A program made the translations under genes and the position numbers. The notes beneath the pieces were generated by a model. It was given only the letters and a program-made list of their open reading frames with translations, was not told where the DNA came from and ran no database searches. A stretch of DNA of 64,000 nt from Lunularia cruciata (Eukaryota; Streptophyta; Marchantiopsida; Lunulariales; Lunulariaceae): assembly GCA_948567375.1 (NCBI GenBank), contig OX419760.1, positions 55,118,001-55,182,000 of the forward strand, read 5' to 3'. This document shows, one piece after another, positions 42,672-54,200 of this stretch (its first letter is position 1; every line of letters starts with the position of its first letter).

Positions 42672-44193
42672 GATAGAGGTAGAGTCACATGCAAGACCAA
42701 TCCGCCAAAAGCAACATCACATTAGCCCACCAATATCTTTGGTTGTGAAGGAGGAGATTGATAAGCTCAAGGAGGCCAGATTTATCTTTGAGGTGGAGAA
42801 TTCAGAATGGGTGTCTCCAATTGTCATTGTAAAACAAAAGAATGGCAAGCTTTGGGTATGTGTGGATTACAAGAAGCTCAATGCTATTACCAAGAAGGAC
42901 TACTACCCATTGCCATTCATTGATGAGATCATGGAGGAGGTTACAGGTCATGAGAGGTACAGTTTTGGAGATGGTTATAGTGGATATAACCAAATGAAGA
43001 TTGCACCAAAGCATCAAAAACTCACCACGTTCACCACACCTTGGGGAACTTTCGCTTTCAAGGTCATGCCTTTTGGGCTTTGCAATGCTCTAGCCGCATT
43101 CCAACGGTTCATGAACAAGGTATTTGAACCTTTCATTGGGAAATTTGTTAGAGACTTCATTGATGACTTTTGTGTCTATGGGAGCAAGGAGGAGCACTTT
43201 GAGCACCTAATCAAGGTCTTGCAATGCTTGGATGATGCAAATGCATCACTCAACCTAGAGAAGTGCATTTTTGGTTGCGAAGAAGGTCTACTTTTGGGGC
43301 ACATCATCTCCAAGGATGGAGTAGCAGTTGATCCTAAGAAGGTGAGGAAAATCTCAGACCTTCTATTCCCTTCAAGCTTGACAAAGTTCCGCCAATTCTT
43401 GGAGATGGTTGGGTACTATAGGAGGTTCCTCTTCTCATTTTCCAACAAGGCTTATGCATTGGCCATCTACATGAAGAAGGGTGTAGATTACATGGTGATT
43501 TTGGAGGACAAAGAGGCTCTCAAAGCTTTTGAGGAGCTCAAGCAATCCCTTGTTGTAGCTCCAATTCTTGCTAAACTTGATTGGAGTAAGCCTTTGATCC
43601 TCTACACTGATGTTTCTAATGTAGCTATAGGATGCACTCTTAGTCAATTAGACCAAGATGGGCATGATCATCCAATAGCTTATGCTAGTAGGCAGATGGT
43701 TTCAGCAGAAAAGAACTTCTTTGTCATGGAGAGAGAAGGGTTGGCAGTGATTTTTGGTCTCAAGAAGTTTAGACATTACTTGATTGGAAAGAAAGCCACC
43801 ATTGTCATAGATCACAAAGCTTTGAAATACATCTTCAATAAGCCTTATGTTGAAGGGAGACTAGCAAGATGGATGATACTCTTGTCTGAGTATGACTACA
43901 CCATTGAGGATAGGCCAAGAAAGAAACATGCAAATGCTGATTTGTTATCTAGAGCCTATGATCATGATGGAAATGAGCCAATGGATGATTCCTTCCCGGA
44001 TGAGGAGCTCATGACAATCTCAATCACTCAAGAGGTTCCAATGGAGTACAAGGAGATTGTGGATTTTATGACAAGAGGTAACTATCCAGAAGGGATGCAT
44101 GCTAGGGAGAGGAAGGCCCTTGCAGCAAGATCTAGACCTTACACAATGGTGGATGATATTCTTTTTCACCAAGGAGCAGATGATCTACTTTGA
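42589..44193 (+). CDS. D reverse transcriptase-RNase H (open 534-codon frame)
   Basis: The longest uninterrupted frame in the window. RT blocks: VSPIVIVKQKNGKLWVCVDY, KKLNAITKKDYYPLPFIDEI, YSGYNQM, MPFGLCNALAAFQRFM and the catalytic FIDDF at about 43159-43173. The RT connection has FLEMVGYYRRFL. RNase H: LILYTDVSNVAIGCTLSQ, AYASRQMVSAEKNFFVMERE, KFRHYLIGK and IDHKALKYI. It looks enzymatically plausible but is cut off from the integrase by a 61-bp duplication, and gag upstream is broken. The first ATG is only the ORF limit; the protein would be released from a polyprotein. Confidence 0.88.
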   Translation: MRRFSASSSMCLLLVTRILKEVTLEEHKIEVESHARPIRQKQHHISPPISLVVKEEIDKLKEARFIFEVENSEWVSPIVIVKQKNGKLWVCVDYKKLNAITKKDYYPLPFIDEIMEEVTGHERYSFGDGYSGYNQMKIAPKHQKLTTFTTPWGTFAFKVMPFGLCNALAAFQRFMNKVFEPFIGKFVRDFIDDFCVYGSKEEHFEHLIKVLQCLDDANASLNLEKCIFGCEEGLLLGHIISKDGVAVDPKKVRKISDLLFPSSLTKFRQFLEMVGYYRRFLFSFSNKAYALAIYMKKGVDYMVILEDKEALKAFEELKQSLVVAPILAKLDWSKPLILYTDVSNVAIGCTLSQLDQDGHDHPIAYASRQMVSAEKNFFVMEREGLAVIFGLKKFRHYLIGKKATIVIDHKALKYIFNKPYVEGRLARWMILLSEYDYTIEDRPRKKHANADLLSRAYDHDGNEPMDDSFPDEELMTISITQEVPMEYKEIVDFMTRGNYPEGMHARERKALAARSRPYTMVDDILFHQGADDLL

Positions 44194-44201
44194 AGAGCAG
44201 T

Positions 44202-44323
44202 GGGTAAGGAAGAGTCTATCTTACTTATAAAGGAGTTTCATGAAGGTTTAGTAGTGTAAGGAGGGTAAGGAAGAGTCTATCTTACTTATAAAGGAGTTTC
44301 ATGAAGGTTTAGTAGTGTGTGGA
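44202..44323 (+). repeat. 61-bp tandem duplication in D pol
   Basis: Two almost identical 61-bp units (44202-44262 and 44263-44323), each from GGGTAAGGAAGAGTCTATC to TTTAGTAGTGT. As 61 is not a multiple of three, the second unit shifts the frame from RNase H to integrase. Confidence 0.92.
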
Positions 44324-45375
44324 GGACACTTTGTAGGAAAGGTGACTGCTTTCAAGATTCTAGATGTAGGTTACCATTGGAGAGGGATTTTCAAGGATTG
44401 TCTTGATTATTGTAAAACTTGTCATGTTTGTCAAGCTTTTGCTAGAAAATCTACATCCACTCCACCACTTAGATCAATTCCATTGCTAGGACCTTTTGAG
44501 AAGTGGGGAATTGATTTTGTAAGTCCTCTCAATAGAACCCCGAGGAACAATTGGTACATTGTGGTAGTTATTGATTACCTTACCAAGTGGGTGAGGCTAG
44601 ACTATTGAGGAACAAGAATGAAGATGAAGTTGGTAGATTTCTTTATGAATGCATTATCACTAGATTTGGATGCCCTTTGGAGTTAGTTTTTGATAGAGGA
44701 AGAGAGTTTACAAGAAGCATCACTACAACCATGCTACGACATTTATCTACCACACATAGAGTAACTACATCCTATAAGCCAAATTCCAATGGCTTGGCAT
44801 AGAGAACCAATCAGACCTTGTGCATGATGTTGGCCAAAGATGCAGAAATGGAGGGGGCTAAACATCATTGGGACAAGAGGATTCATGCAATTTTGTAGGA
44901 GTATAGGACAACCATGAAGACTTCCACCGGGTATTCTCCATTTCAATTGGTATATGGTATTGAGTCTACCTAACCTATTCACTTTGATCTTCCTACCTTC
45001 CAAAGCATTCATAGGAGATTGAAGAAAGCACAAGGAGGTGATGCAGAGAAGTCAAGGAAGGATCAACTCATGGAGTCGGAAGAGGCAAAAGCAGTTGCTA
45101 TGGTTTGAGTGGAGCAAGCCCAAAGGAAACAAAAGGAGAGCTTTGACAAGAGGCAAGGCAAGAAGAAGGTGGAGCCTTTCAAAGAAGGTGATTAAGTAAT
45201 GTTGTTTGATTCCATTTGATTCAAGAGAGTACAAAAGAAGTTTTTGTTTAAGTACTTTGGACCTTTCATAGTGGAGAAGGTATGGGCCAATTACACCTAT
45301 GATCTCAAGGAGTTGGGAGGAAGACACTTTGATAGGATTAACCATAATAAGTTGAAGATGTACCATAGAAGGTAG
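44263..45375 (+). pseudogene. D integrase
   Basis: The zinc finger (GHFVGKVTAFKIL, then YCKTCHVCQ) and first core Asp (WGIDFV, about 44505) are in frame 2. The core continues in frame 1 (FGCPLELVFDRGREFT with the second Asp, then NSNGLA followed by a TAG). The C-terminal FKRVQKKFLFKYFGPFIVEK-like part ends at about 45375 without a chromodomain. A polypurine tract, GTCCGGGGGTAAA, precedes the 3' LTR. Confidence 0.8.
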
Positions 45376-45423
45376 AGAGACCTTCACTTTGAGGACAAAG
45401 TAAAAACATAGTCCGGGGGTAAA

Positions 45424-46102
45424 TGTAACACCCATGTGTGGTATTGTGATATTTAGCTTAGTGTTACAAGTACTTGAGAGATATTATTTATATAGAGATA
45501 AAGGATGGTTCTACATTAGTCATGGTTAGCTAGAGTTAGTCATAGCTAAGATAGAAGGGACCTTACTTTAGAGGAAGTGGAAAAGATGAGCACTACTATT
45601 TTGGATTCTAGTGTGTTGACTTGGTATTATTTGTAGGTGTTTGGCTTTGAGGAAAGAGTTGAGAACTCTTGGGCCTGCAAGCCTTTTTATTTGGATTCTT
45701 CTATAGCCCAAGGATAGCCCATGTGAAGGAATCCTTGACTTAGTGGTTGGGTCAAGATAAGATCACATGCTAGTGGAATATGCCCATATGAATGGATATT
45801 CCTTTCTACTTTTTGACTTTACTTGACTTTTAGTCTAGTAAATTGAGTTACTATAGTAATTAGTAACTTTGGTGCGTAACTATTTCACAGGTATATAAAC
45901 AAGGAATGAGGAGGTACTCATCATGCTTTTCATTTGCAAGTATCTCTCTCATTGAGTTCTCTAGTGAGCAATGTCTTGAGTCTTGGAGTGTTAGCCTTGG
46001 AGGAGTATGATGGAGTTGGGGTTTCCTGCCTTCTTAGTCCATGGTGCGCTACCATAATAGCCATCAGAGGTTCATCTTGAGTGAGAGATAGGCCGGCTCA
46101 CA
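45424..46102 (+). repeat. D 3' LTR (679 bp)
   Basis: TGTAACACCCATG...CCGGCTCACA. It differs from the 5' LTR mainly by a roughly 10-bp indel near the start and scattered transitions. The host C1 integrase resumes at 46103. Confidence 0.9.
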
Positions 46103-47364
46103 GGACAAGACCTTGAGTACCTTCCAATGTCAATGGTGGTGCCCAACAGAGATGTTCAAGAATTTGTCCAATCATGTGAGAGCTGCCAATGTAACAAGGC
46201 CAACAACCATAAGCCGAGTGGACTCCTTCAACCACTTGCCATTCCATCTACTTGCTGGGAGCATGTGAGCTTGCTGGGGATCTCATCACATCCTTGCCAA
46301 AGATAAAACAAGGACACACCGCAATTGTGGTGTTTGTGGATAAGCTTAGTAAGCAAATCCACTTGGCACCAACCTGTGATACCGTGGATGCTCCAACCTT
46401 AGCACAAATCTACTTCAACAATATCTTCAAGCATCATGGGATGCGACATGTACTCATCTCTAATTGGTATCCTTGATTTATTGGGAAGTTTTGGCAAGCA
46501 CTCTTCCAGACACTCGGCACCAAGCTTGCTTTGTCCATGGCCTATCATCCTCAAACTGATGGACAAACCAAATGTGCAAATCATACATTGGAGGATATGT
46601 TGCGTGCTTTTATCAATGTCCACCATACCAATTGGGATGAATGTCTTGCAGTTGCAGAATTTGCCTACAACAATTCCAAGCACTTGATTTTCTCCTTTCT
46701 TTCTCAATTTTGGCCAAGATCCACTTGTTCCAGATTCTCTTCTTGCTCCCCCTTCCATCTCAAGTTCTTCATACTTCCACATTCTTGACCATTACATCCC
46801 AATCTCTCCAACAAGCCAAGTCTCACCTCCTTGTTGCTCAAAACCGCCAAAAACAATATGCGGACCACCATCGTTGTGATCTCACCTTTGAAATTGATGA
46901 TAAAGTCATGATATGCTCTAGTAACCTCCTTCTCCCAATTGATACCCAAGTTTGTAAACTTGCCCCTTATTGGATAGGACCCTTTGATATAACCCAAATT
47001 GTCTCTCCTATTGCTTATCAACTTGCCTTGCCTCGTCACGTGCGTATCCATCTTGTCTTTCATGTCTCTAAGTTGAAACCCTTTGTTCTTAACCCCTCTT
47101 CCTTTTCCTCTTGAGACCAACCTCCACCTCTTCCTATCCCTACCAATGATCATGAGGAGTACAAAGTTGATCGTATCCTCGCACATTACCATATTCAACG
47201 AAGCTGTCGCCAACATATAGAGTACAAGGTCCTTTGCAAAGAGTATCCCCTTCATGATGCCACATGGGAACCTCTTTCTCACCTCTAGAATGCACAAATG
47301 GCCATCCAGGAATTCAAAGCTTCATTGGCGACAAGGATGTCACCAACTAGTGGTGGGGGAATAT
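46103..47364 (+). pseudogene. C1 integrase and chromodomain
   Basis: The integrase continues from 38519 after D is removed. Visible parts are the core (VVFVDKLSKQIHLAPTCDTV at about 46330, SMAYHPQTDGQTKCANHTLE at about 46533) and the C-terminus (KLAPYWIGPFDITQIV, RIHLVFHVSKLKPF). A chromodomain lies at 47160-47320 (YKVDRIL, IEYKVLCKEYPLHDATWEPL). Frames change several times. A polypurine tract, GTGGTGGGGGAATA (47351-47364), marks the 3' LTR start. Confidence 0.85.
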
Positions 47365-47787
47365 GTAACAATATGGAGTTTAGCAACGAAGTTAGTTGGG
47401 CTTATGAAGTAGCACATAAGACAAATTAGCCTAGAATATTCTGGAAGTACCTAGGAAGCCTCTTGAGAAGCTTCATGGCTAGCTTAGCTTGCACCTCAAG
47501 TAAGTAGCTTCTAGAAAGAAGCTTCTAAAAGCTTCTAGAAGCTTCCAACTAGCTTAGCTTGCACGCCAAGTAGACGGCTTCTAGAAGGAAGCTTCTTGAG
47601 AAGCTTCCTAGTTAACTTGGCTTGCACTCTAAGAAAGCGGCTTGAGGAAGCTTCTCAAAGGCCTTGTATGCTACCTATAAATACCAAAGCCAAAGCTCAT
47701 GCTAGGCATTTGGAGTTTTCCCACATTTAAGTGTCCCAATGTGAGTTTCCATTCTCCTATGTCTCTCCTTGGTCTTGGTCTTTTACA
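47365..47787 (+). repeat. C1 3' LTR (423 bp)
   Basis: TGTAACAATATGG...TTTTACA. Heat-shock units include GAAtaTTCtgGAA at 47434-47446 and GAAGCTTC arrays at 47510-47610. TATAAATA lies at 47676-47683. Confidence 0.9.
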
Positions 47788-49000
47788 ACCTTGGTGGCAT
47801 ATACCATTGCAAGTTATTCCCAATCTCAAGCAAAATAATTTCTCTCAATTGCATTTAATTGGTGAGACAAAAAGGCAATGGGATGTAGTCCATTGGGGAA
47901 TTCCTATTGCAATACAACTCCAATTGCAAAGTTAGAAGCATCAAAATCAACCACACAAGGTAGTTGAGGATCATATGGTTGAATAATGAGTCTCAAAGAC
48001 ACCATATGCTTTAACTTTTGGAACGCTTCTTCATGCTTGGTGGTCCACTGGAAGCTCAAATTCTTTCCTAAGAGGTCAGTCAATGGTGCAACCACATGAG
48101 CATAATAGTGGATGAACCGTCGGTAAAAACTGGCCAATCCATTGAATGCACATAATTTTGTAGTATCCTTTGGGGTAGGCCAATCAGTAAAGGCCTTGAT
48201 TTTCTCTTCTTCTATCTTGCTCCCCTCTGATGAGATCTTATGACCCAAGAAGGTAACCTCCTTCTGCCAAAAGGTACACTTTGACTTCTTACAGTAAAAT
48301 TTCTATTATCATAGTCATCTTAGGACTTCTTGCGCATGATTCACGTGTTCCACCTTTGTCTTACTATTGATTAAGATATCATCCAAGAACACTACAATGG
48401 ACCAATCCAATAGTCCATCCAACACCCAATGCATCTGATCCATGAAGACTGCTAGAGAATTAGTGAGTCCGAAAGGTACAACTCTCCACTTAAAATGCCC
48501 ATAGCTTGTGCAAAAGGCAATCTTTTGCACATCCTCTATATCAATAGGAATTTGTCAATAGCCACTGCAAAGATCCAACTTGGAAAAGTAGCGTGCTCCA
48601 CTTGGTTGATCAAAAAAGTCATCAATCCAAGGCAAGGGATATGCATTCTTCACGGTTTGCTTATTGAGCCCACAATAATCAATACAAAAACAAAGTCTTC
48701 CATCCTTCTTTGGAACAAATAGTACAAGTGCTCCCCAAAGAGATGTACTATGTCGTATGAAGTCCTTCTCCAACAACTCTATAAGTGGTGTTTGCAACTC
48801 TTCCAACTCCTTTGGTGAGAGCCGATAGATTGGTCTACTCATTGGAGTACTCCCTGGCAATAACTTGATCTTGAAGGGCATACCTCGATCGAAGGGTAAT
48901 CCCTTTGGCAAATCATCCAGAAACACGTCCGCAAACTCCTGAACTATCCAATCAACCATTGCTTGATGAGGCTCTTGGCTCTCCTTAGATTGTTCTTGTG
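47788..49000 (-). pseudogene. C2 reverse transcriptase and RNase H
   Basis: Minus-strand open blocks at 48555-48959, 48315-48530 and 47904-48248 give, in order, [24 protein letters not shown]-type fingers, [37 protein letters not shown] with an intact DD pair, FNGLASFYRRFIHYY and VVDFDASNFAIGVVLQ. It has fewer stops than C1. The RNase H is cut at 47788 by C1 and continues at 34564 with the IDHKPLL-type block and the LEHMKS stretch. Confidence 0.85.
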
Positions 49001-50836
49001 CAATCGGCTTGATCTACATCGCAAATATAGATTTATCTTCCTCCAAAGCTTGCTCTATGGCTGCTTTACTAACCAACTTCCCTTCTAGGGACTCATCTCT
49101 CTTCCAAGCTTGCTACATGGTTGCCTTCTTGGCAAACTTTGCATCTTGGGACTCATCTCCCTTCAAGGTTTGCTCTATGGCTACCTTCTCAACAAACTTC
49201 CCGTCTTGGGATTGAATATTCTTAGGTATCTTACTCAGAGGTGCCAAACACCCTAGTCGGAAATTCCTACCTTGGTGTTGTACTTGAATTTTCTACTGGG
49301 TCCAATCAAATTGAACCTTATGACATTCAAGCCAAGGTAGACCCAAAATAATATCATAGTGGAGAGGTGCCACTACAAACGCCATACACTCCAAATACTC
49401 CTTCCTAATCTTGAAGGTAATAGGATGTGAGGTATGGAATGTAGAACCTTGTCTACCATCTGCCATCATCAATCTACTTCAAATCATTGGCTTGATAGGA
49501 ATACCCAATTCGTTTGCTACTTACATAAACATGCAATTCTTTGAACTTCTAGAATCAACCAAAATCCTCCAACCCTGATTAGATATCGTACCTTGCAAGT
49601 TAAGAAAACTTGCATAGGTCAAGCCTTAAATCCCATTGGAACTTATCAAGCTCCCAATAAGCGGCTCAAAATCTCCTACTGGGATTCTTTGTTTCCTTGA
49701 TCATTCTATTCCACAAACTCCATCTGGGTAACTTGTCAAGGTCGCCCATTCCTAAGTGGACATTCAACAATGCAATGTCCAACTTGGCAAAAATAAAAAC
49801 AACCTCCATTTTGTCACAATCTTTCTCTATCCATTGTACCAAGTGGTCTCCGTTGGATAGCATCAATCTCCATTGCTACCGGTTCTTCCTCTCGTGCGTA
49901 GTCAATTGGTAGGCTTTGTGTAGGTTGAGGTCAAGACCAAGTTGTCGTAACCAAGGAATCAAAACGCTCAGCCAATTGCATAGCTTCTTCTATGTTTTGT
50001 GGCTCCCGCATGGTCACCTCCAACTTGGTTTGTGACTTCAATCATTGCACAAATCAATCCAGAACTTCACCTTCTTGGATATCAGGAATTTGCATGATGA
50101 TATTCTGAAATTGTGTGATGTAGCTCCTTACTGAGCCAATCTACTTCCACTCCGTCAATTTATTTAGTTTGGCTCTGGTGGCATTTATAGTTTGAAATGG
50201 ACCAAGTATTGAATCCTTGAATCTTGCCCATGTCAAAATTGGTGCAACAATCTGTCGTTTAGCTCGCTCCACTTGGAATCGCCACCAGAGTTTTGCTACA
50301 CTATCCAATTGGCTAGAAGCCAAGAGAATTTGTTTTTGCTCATTTTCAAGATTGAGTGCTTCAAAGTAACGTTTGTTGTCAAACACAAAATTCTCTACCG
50401 TGCCCATAAGATTCTTGCCTTCAAACACCTTGGGTTTGGAAATTGAATGTGATCTTCTCCATCTCAAACTGGCTCTCTCTCTATATGTTCTCGTTGTTGC
50501 TGGTCTCGTTCATCCAATAATCAAGTAAGATGCTAGATTTTTTGTTGCATTGCAAGGATAACATCTAGTATTGCCTCCATAGCTACTTCTCTATTCCACT
50601 ACTCTCAATTTATCTAATTGATTAACACATAGATACAACATATCCATTGTTCTCCATAAGTTACAACCAGAAGTATTAAGGGTTCCCCAAACACGGTGAT
50701 CATATGCATAAAGTCCTGCCCAAAGCACAAGGTGATGCATTTTATGAAACAATACTTGGGTAATATTTGGACATGAAAATCCTAATGGTTTGGCGGAAGT
50801 GGATTCGGTGGTCCATGAATTACGTCCATCCCATTC
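49001..50836 (-). pseudogene. C2 gag, protease and 20-residue repeats
   Basis: Gag runs right to left from about 50560, with KVFEGKNLMGTVENFVFD, LLASSQLDSVAKLWW and a damaged zinc knuckle near 49740-49800. Protease sequence lies at about 49630-49310. The family's 20-residue repeats follow at 49215-49030. Several stops separate the blocks. Primer-site sequence TGGTTTTAGAGCAAG (minus strand) ends at 50850, next to the LTR. Confidence 0.8.
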
Positions 50837-50850
50837 TTGCTCTAAAACCA

Positions 50851-51276
50851 ATGTAAAAGACCAAGACCGAGGAGAGAAATAGGAGAATTGAAGCTCACAT
50901 TGTGATGCTTGAATGAGTAAAAACTTCAAATGTCTAGCATGAGCTTTGGCTTTGGTTTTTATAGGTAGCATACAAAGCCCTTGAGAAGCTTCTCAAGAAA
51001 CGTCCTCAAGCCGCTTTCTTAGAGTGCAAGCCAAGTTAACTAGGAAGCTTCTCAAGAAGCTTCCTTCTAGAAAGCTGCCTACTTGGCATGCAAGTTAAGC
51101 TAGTTAGAAGCTTCTAGAAGCTTCCTTCTAAAAGCTACCTACTTGGGGTGCAAGTTAACTAGTTGATAAGCTTCCCAAGAAGCTTCCTAGATGCTTCTAG
51201 AATATTCTAGGCTAATTTGGCTTATTCTCTACTTTGTTAGTCTTACTAACTATGTTGTTAAACTCCATATTGTTAC
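50851..51276 (-). repeat. C2 5' LTR with heat-shock elements
   Basis: 426 bp, inverted. A perfect TTCtaGAAtaTTC lies at 51195-51207 and GAAGCTTC pairs at 51040-51190. The right edge TGTTACA is followed by CTTGG, one half of an unseen target duplication. Confidence 0.88.
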
Positions 51277-54200
51277 ACTTGGCTAGCATGGGTATGTCTC
51301 TAACATGGATATCCTAAAATCACCAAATGAATAGGACCATATCTCTCCAAATCTTGCACCCCCAGTAAGGAAATGTCTAGTGGTAGGGTCTTTTGGTAAC
51401 CCTTGACTACTGACATTGTTAATTACTTAGGATACCTATAGGCCAAGTGTGCCACATGATGTAGAGGAACTTGCCTAATAGTCTCATCTCTCTCCACATA
51501 CAAGTACCTCTGTACTTGTATACTTGCCTATAATACCGTAGCTAGTCTAGTGCTAATCACACCAAACAACTCCAATAGATATACTACCTCTACTAGATAT
51601 TGCCAAGCAATGAGTGTGGTATCCAAAAGAGCCAATGTGATAGAATTTGGAGGCTTGCCTTCACACTAGTCTTTGGTGGTACAAAGACTCCATTCCAAGC
51701 CTATTGCACCAACTGATCTGCATGTTGTTGCAATGCCTCCTTAGGACTCCACAATAGAAAATCCAGGGTGGATGGAATGATCCCACTTATACTCCAAATT
51801 TGAGTGATGTCTTCTGATACTAGAGTATCCTCCTATATAGGCCAAGTAATAGAACCATTGAAAGTTGAAATAGATGCCATAGTCCTGATTGTAGTGAGCT
51901 AAGATTGCCACTAGTAAAGCATATTGGTAGGTGACATACCCATCCCTCACCTAACTGCCAACCTTGTCTATAGGAGACTGTCTTCTCCCAATAGTCAATA
52001 TCAAAAACCCCCACATGGGGTATAACACTACTCTACCAACTAGCACATCATACGACTCTACTATTATTGCAATGGCTTGAGCCAATACCATAGAACTATC
52101 AATTAGATGAAAAAGTTGAATCTGGACAATGAACTCTCCACATGTCATGTACTATGTAGAACCACCTCCTAGAGATGTTTGGATCTGAAATGGACACCTC
52201 TCCACATTGGTCTTCCTTAACTCCAAACCGACAATTGCAACCTTTCCCAACATAAGAGGCTATGTACCAAAGTCTAATAAGACCCTCTTTGGTGTATAGA
52301 CTTTTCCTAAAGGTCCTACCAAATAGAAAACCCCTCCTTGTTATCCAACTTTAGGTGTGAACCAAGCTCATTCAAGTGCAAGTCTAATTGGTAACTCCTC
52401 TAATCTAGTTGTTGTTGTTTGCTATAAACCACTAGTTGTTGAGAAAACCCATGCTCCTCAACCAAGTTAGCTCCACTATCAACCACCTTTGCTCTAGAAG
52501 CAAGAACCACATCATCCTTACTGTTACAAAATGTGACAACCAACCAAAATAGCAGAGTTGGGTCAACTCCCAATGTAAACATGTCATTGCTTGAGAATAA
52601 AGGGAAGTGCATAATCAATTGAGCTGCTCCTAACAAGTGCTATACTCAATCTATGCAATAGTAGATGGCTAATTAGCATCTAGTCTATCATGCACTCCAT
52701 CACCACCTACCACACCTACACTAGGATGTGTAGGAGCCATAGATGTTGTCTATAGCACCTCAAAGAGTGTGAAACACTAGGGGAGCTTGACCTATCTACT
52801 AGCCTCTCCTCTTAATGGGTCCAACTCCACTAATGATCCTCTAGGCTCTGGAGCACGTACTATACTCCTAGTTAGTAAGTAGATGCACCTTCCTATATTG
52901 CTTTGCACATAAAGTCCAAGATGTCTCTATCACCATCATAAGAGGTGGAAGCTTCATCACCCAAATCTGATCTCTTTGAGCTATGGCTATGCTAGCCAAT
53001 CTTTGCTCCAACTACTCAATCCGAGTAACCATAGCTATATCAGAAGCAAGGGTAGGTACTGCACCTCTACCAGGTGTGGATCCTCTACCAGGTGTGGATC
53101 CTCTACCACCACCTCTACCACCTTGTCCTCCATGACTTGGAACTCATCTACCACTTTCCATAGCAGCCCTACCACTCCGTAACTTTGGGCGAAGGTCAAA
53201 GCATCAATCACTATTGTGACCAAATTTGCGGCAATGGTCACACTATCTTTGTGCTAGTTGTGATGCACCAATGATATCATGTCCGATGCTCTAAGTGCAC
53301 TCTTTCTTGTGGTGAGGTCTACCACAAGTCCAACAAGCAACACCACCACTCATTGGCTACTATTGACCTAAAAATGAAGGTAAAGATCTAGCTACACTAT
53401 ACTCTCCATTTTCTCCATAAGATCTAGGCCATCAAATCTATCCTCAAAAGCCAACATGGCATGGTGCATTCTGCTACACTCTAGAAGAAGTAACAATTGT
53501 GGATGAGATCTCCCTACCAAATCTAGATATCACCACTCTATTCTCCACCATGTTGAGCTCAATATGCTCAACCAAAATCAAGACCACTAGCAGAGTAGGT
53601 GAAGTAGCCTATAACAATGTAGCATCATGTACTCTACATCACAACTCCTTGTTTAGGATCCCATACCAAAATTGGACTACCTAGGCCTTAGTAACTTCTT
53701 GAGTGAAACTGATCGGCCATCTCATGCAAGTGCATGCCATATCTAGGCTCTCCTAGCCTTTTATTGGAATTCCTACAAGCTCCTTAGCTTGTCAGTCTAT
53801 ACTTCATGGTAGTTTTACCTCAAGCACTAAAAGAACTCTACCATGGGGTTAAACCCCGGTACTACACCACCTCATATAGTGGTACCTCCACGCATAGTAG
53901 CATTATCTCCAACTAGTGCACTCCACTAGATCCACCATCACTACTAGAGCTAAAACTCATGAGTACTACCAATCTACTCCTAGCAATCAAGCATGAAGTG
54001 AGGTAGATGTAGGTTAGCAAAGAATATTATCTCCATATCTCAATCTCCTCCAAGTGAGCTCTCTTGATCTCATGATAGTCATCCATTGGTAGACACTCTA
54101 AGTGCTAAAACAACCCCTTCTATTCCATGAAGGGTGTAAACAAGTCAAAGTTCCGCATCTACTATTTATCACACCAATTATCAATTTCCTAGATGAAGCC

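Larger units (their letters stand above)
38520..46102 (+). mobile_element. Complete family-D Ty3/gypsy element
   Basis: LTRs 38520-39208 and 45424-46102 are close to identical apart from a short indel near the start and scattered substitutions, so it is one of the youngest insertions. The host C1 sequence closes as GTGTGGAC|AAGACC, giving a 4-bp duplication GGAC (38516-38519 and 46103-46106); a fifth base would be T against A. It has a tRNA-Asp-like primer site, a 1.3-kb leader, gag, protease, RT, RNase H and integrase without a chromodomain. RT motif FIDDF and the primer type place it near family A (Athila/Tat-like); this is inference. Confidence 0.92.
34565..47787 (+). mobile_element. Complete family-C chromovirus C1, host of family-D element
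   Basis: LTRs 34565-34990 and 47365-47787 are flanked by a perfect 5-bp target duplication ACCTT (34560-34564 and 47788-47792). Without the inserted D element it is about 5.6 kb. Order: primer site, gag, protease, 20-residue repeats, RT, RNase H, integrase, chromodomain, polypurine tract. It lies in the RNase H region of C2, opposite in direction. Many stops and frame changes make it non-autonomous. Confidence 0.93.
34458..51276 (-). mobile_element. Family-C chromovirus C2, 3'-truncated, host of C1
   Basis: Reading right to left: 5' LTR 50851-51276, primer site 50837-50850, gag 50.5-49.7 kb, protease 49.6-49.3 kb, 20-residue repeats 49.2-49.0 kb, RT 48.96-48.3 kb, and RNase H 48.25-47.79 kb. 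It then resumes at 34564-34458 after the inserted C1. It stops at the LINE junction, and its integrase and 3' LTR are absent from the window's left side, so the 3' end was deleted or rearranged. Confidence 0.85.

Noticed and set aside
49009-49215. A 68-codon plus-strand ORF with internal 20-residue periodicity.
   Set aside because: It is the antisense of the family-C protease-RT linker repeats in C2; the sense frame matches C1.
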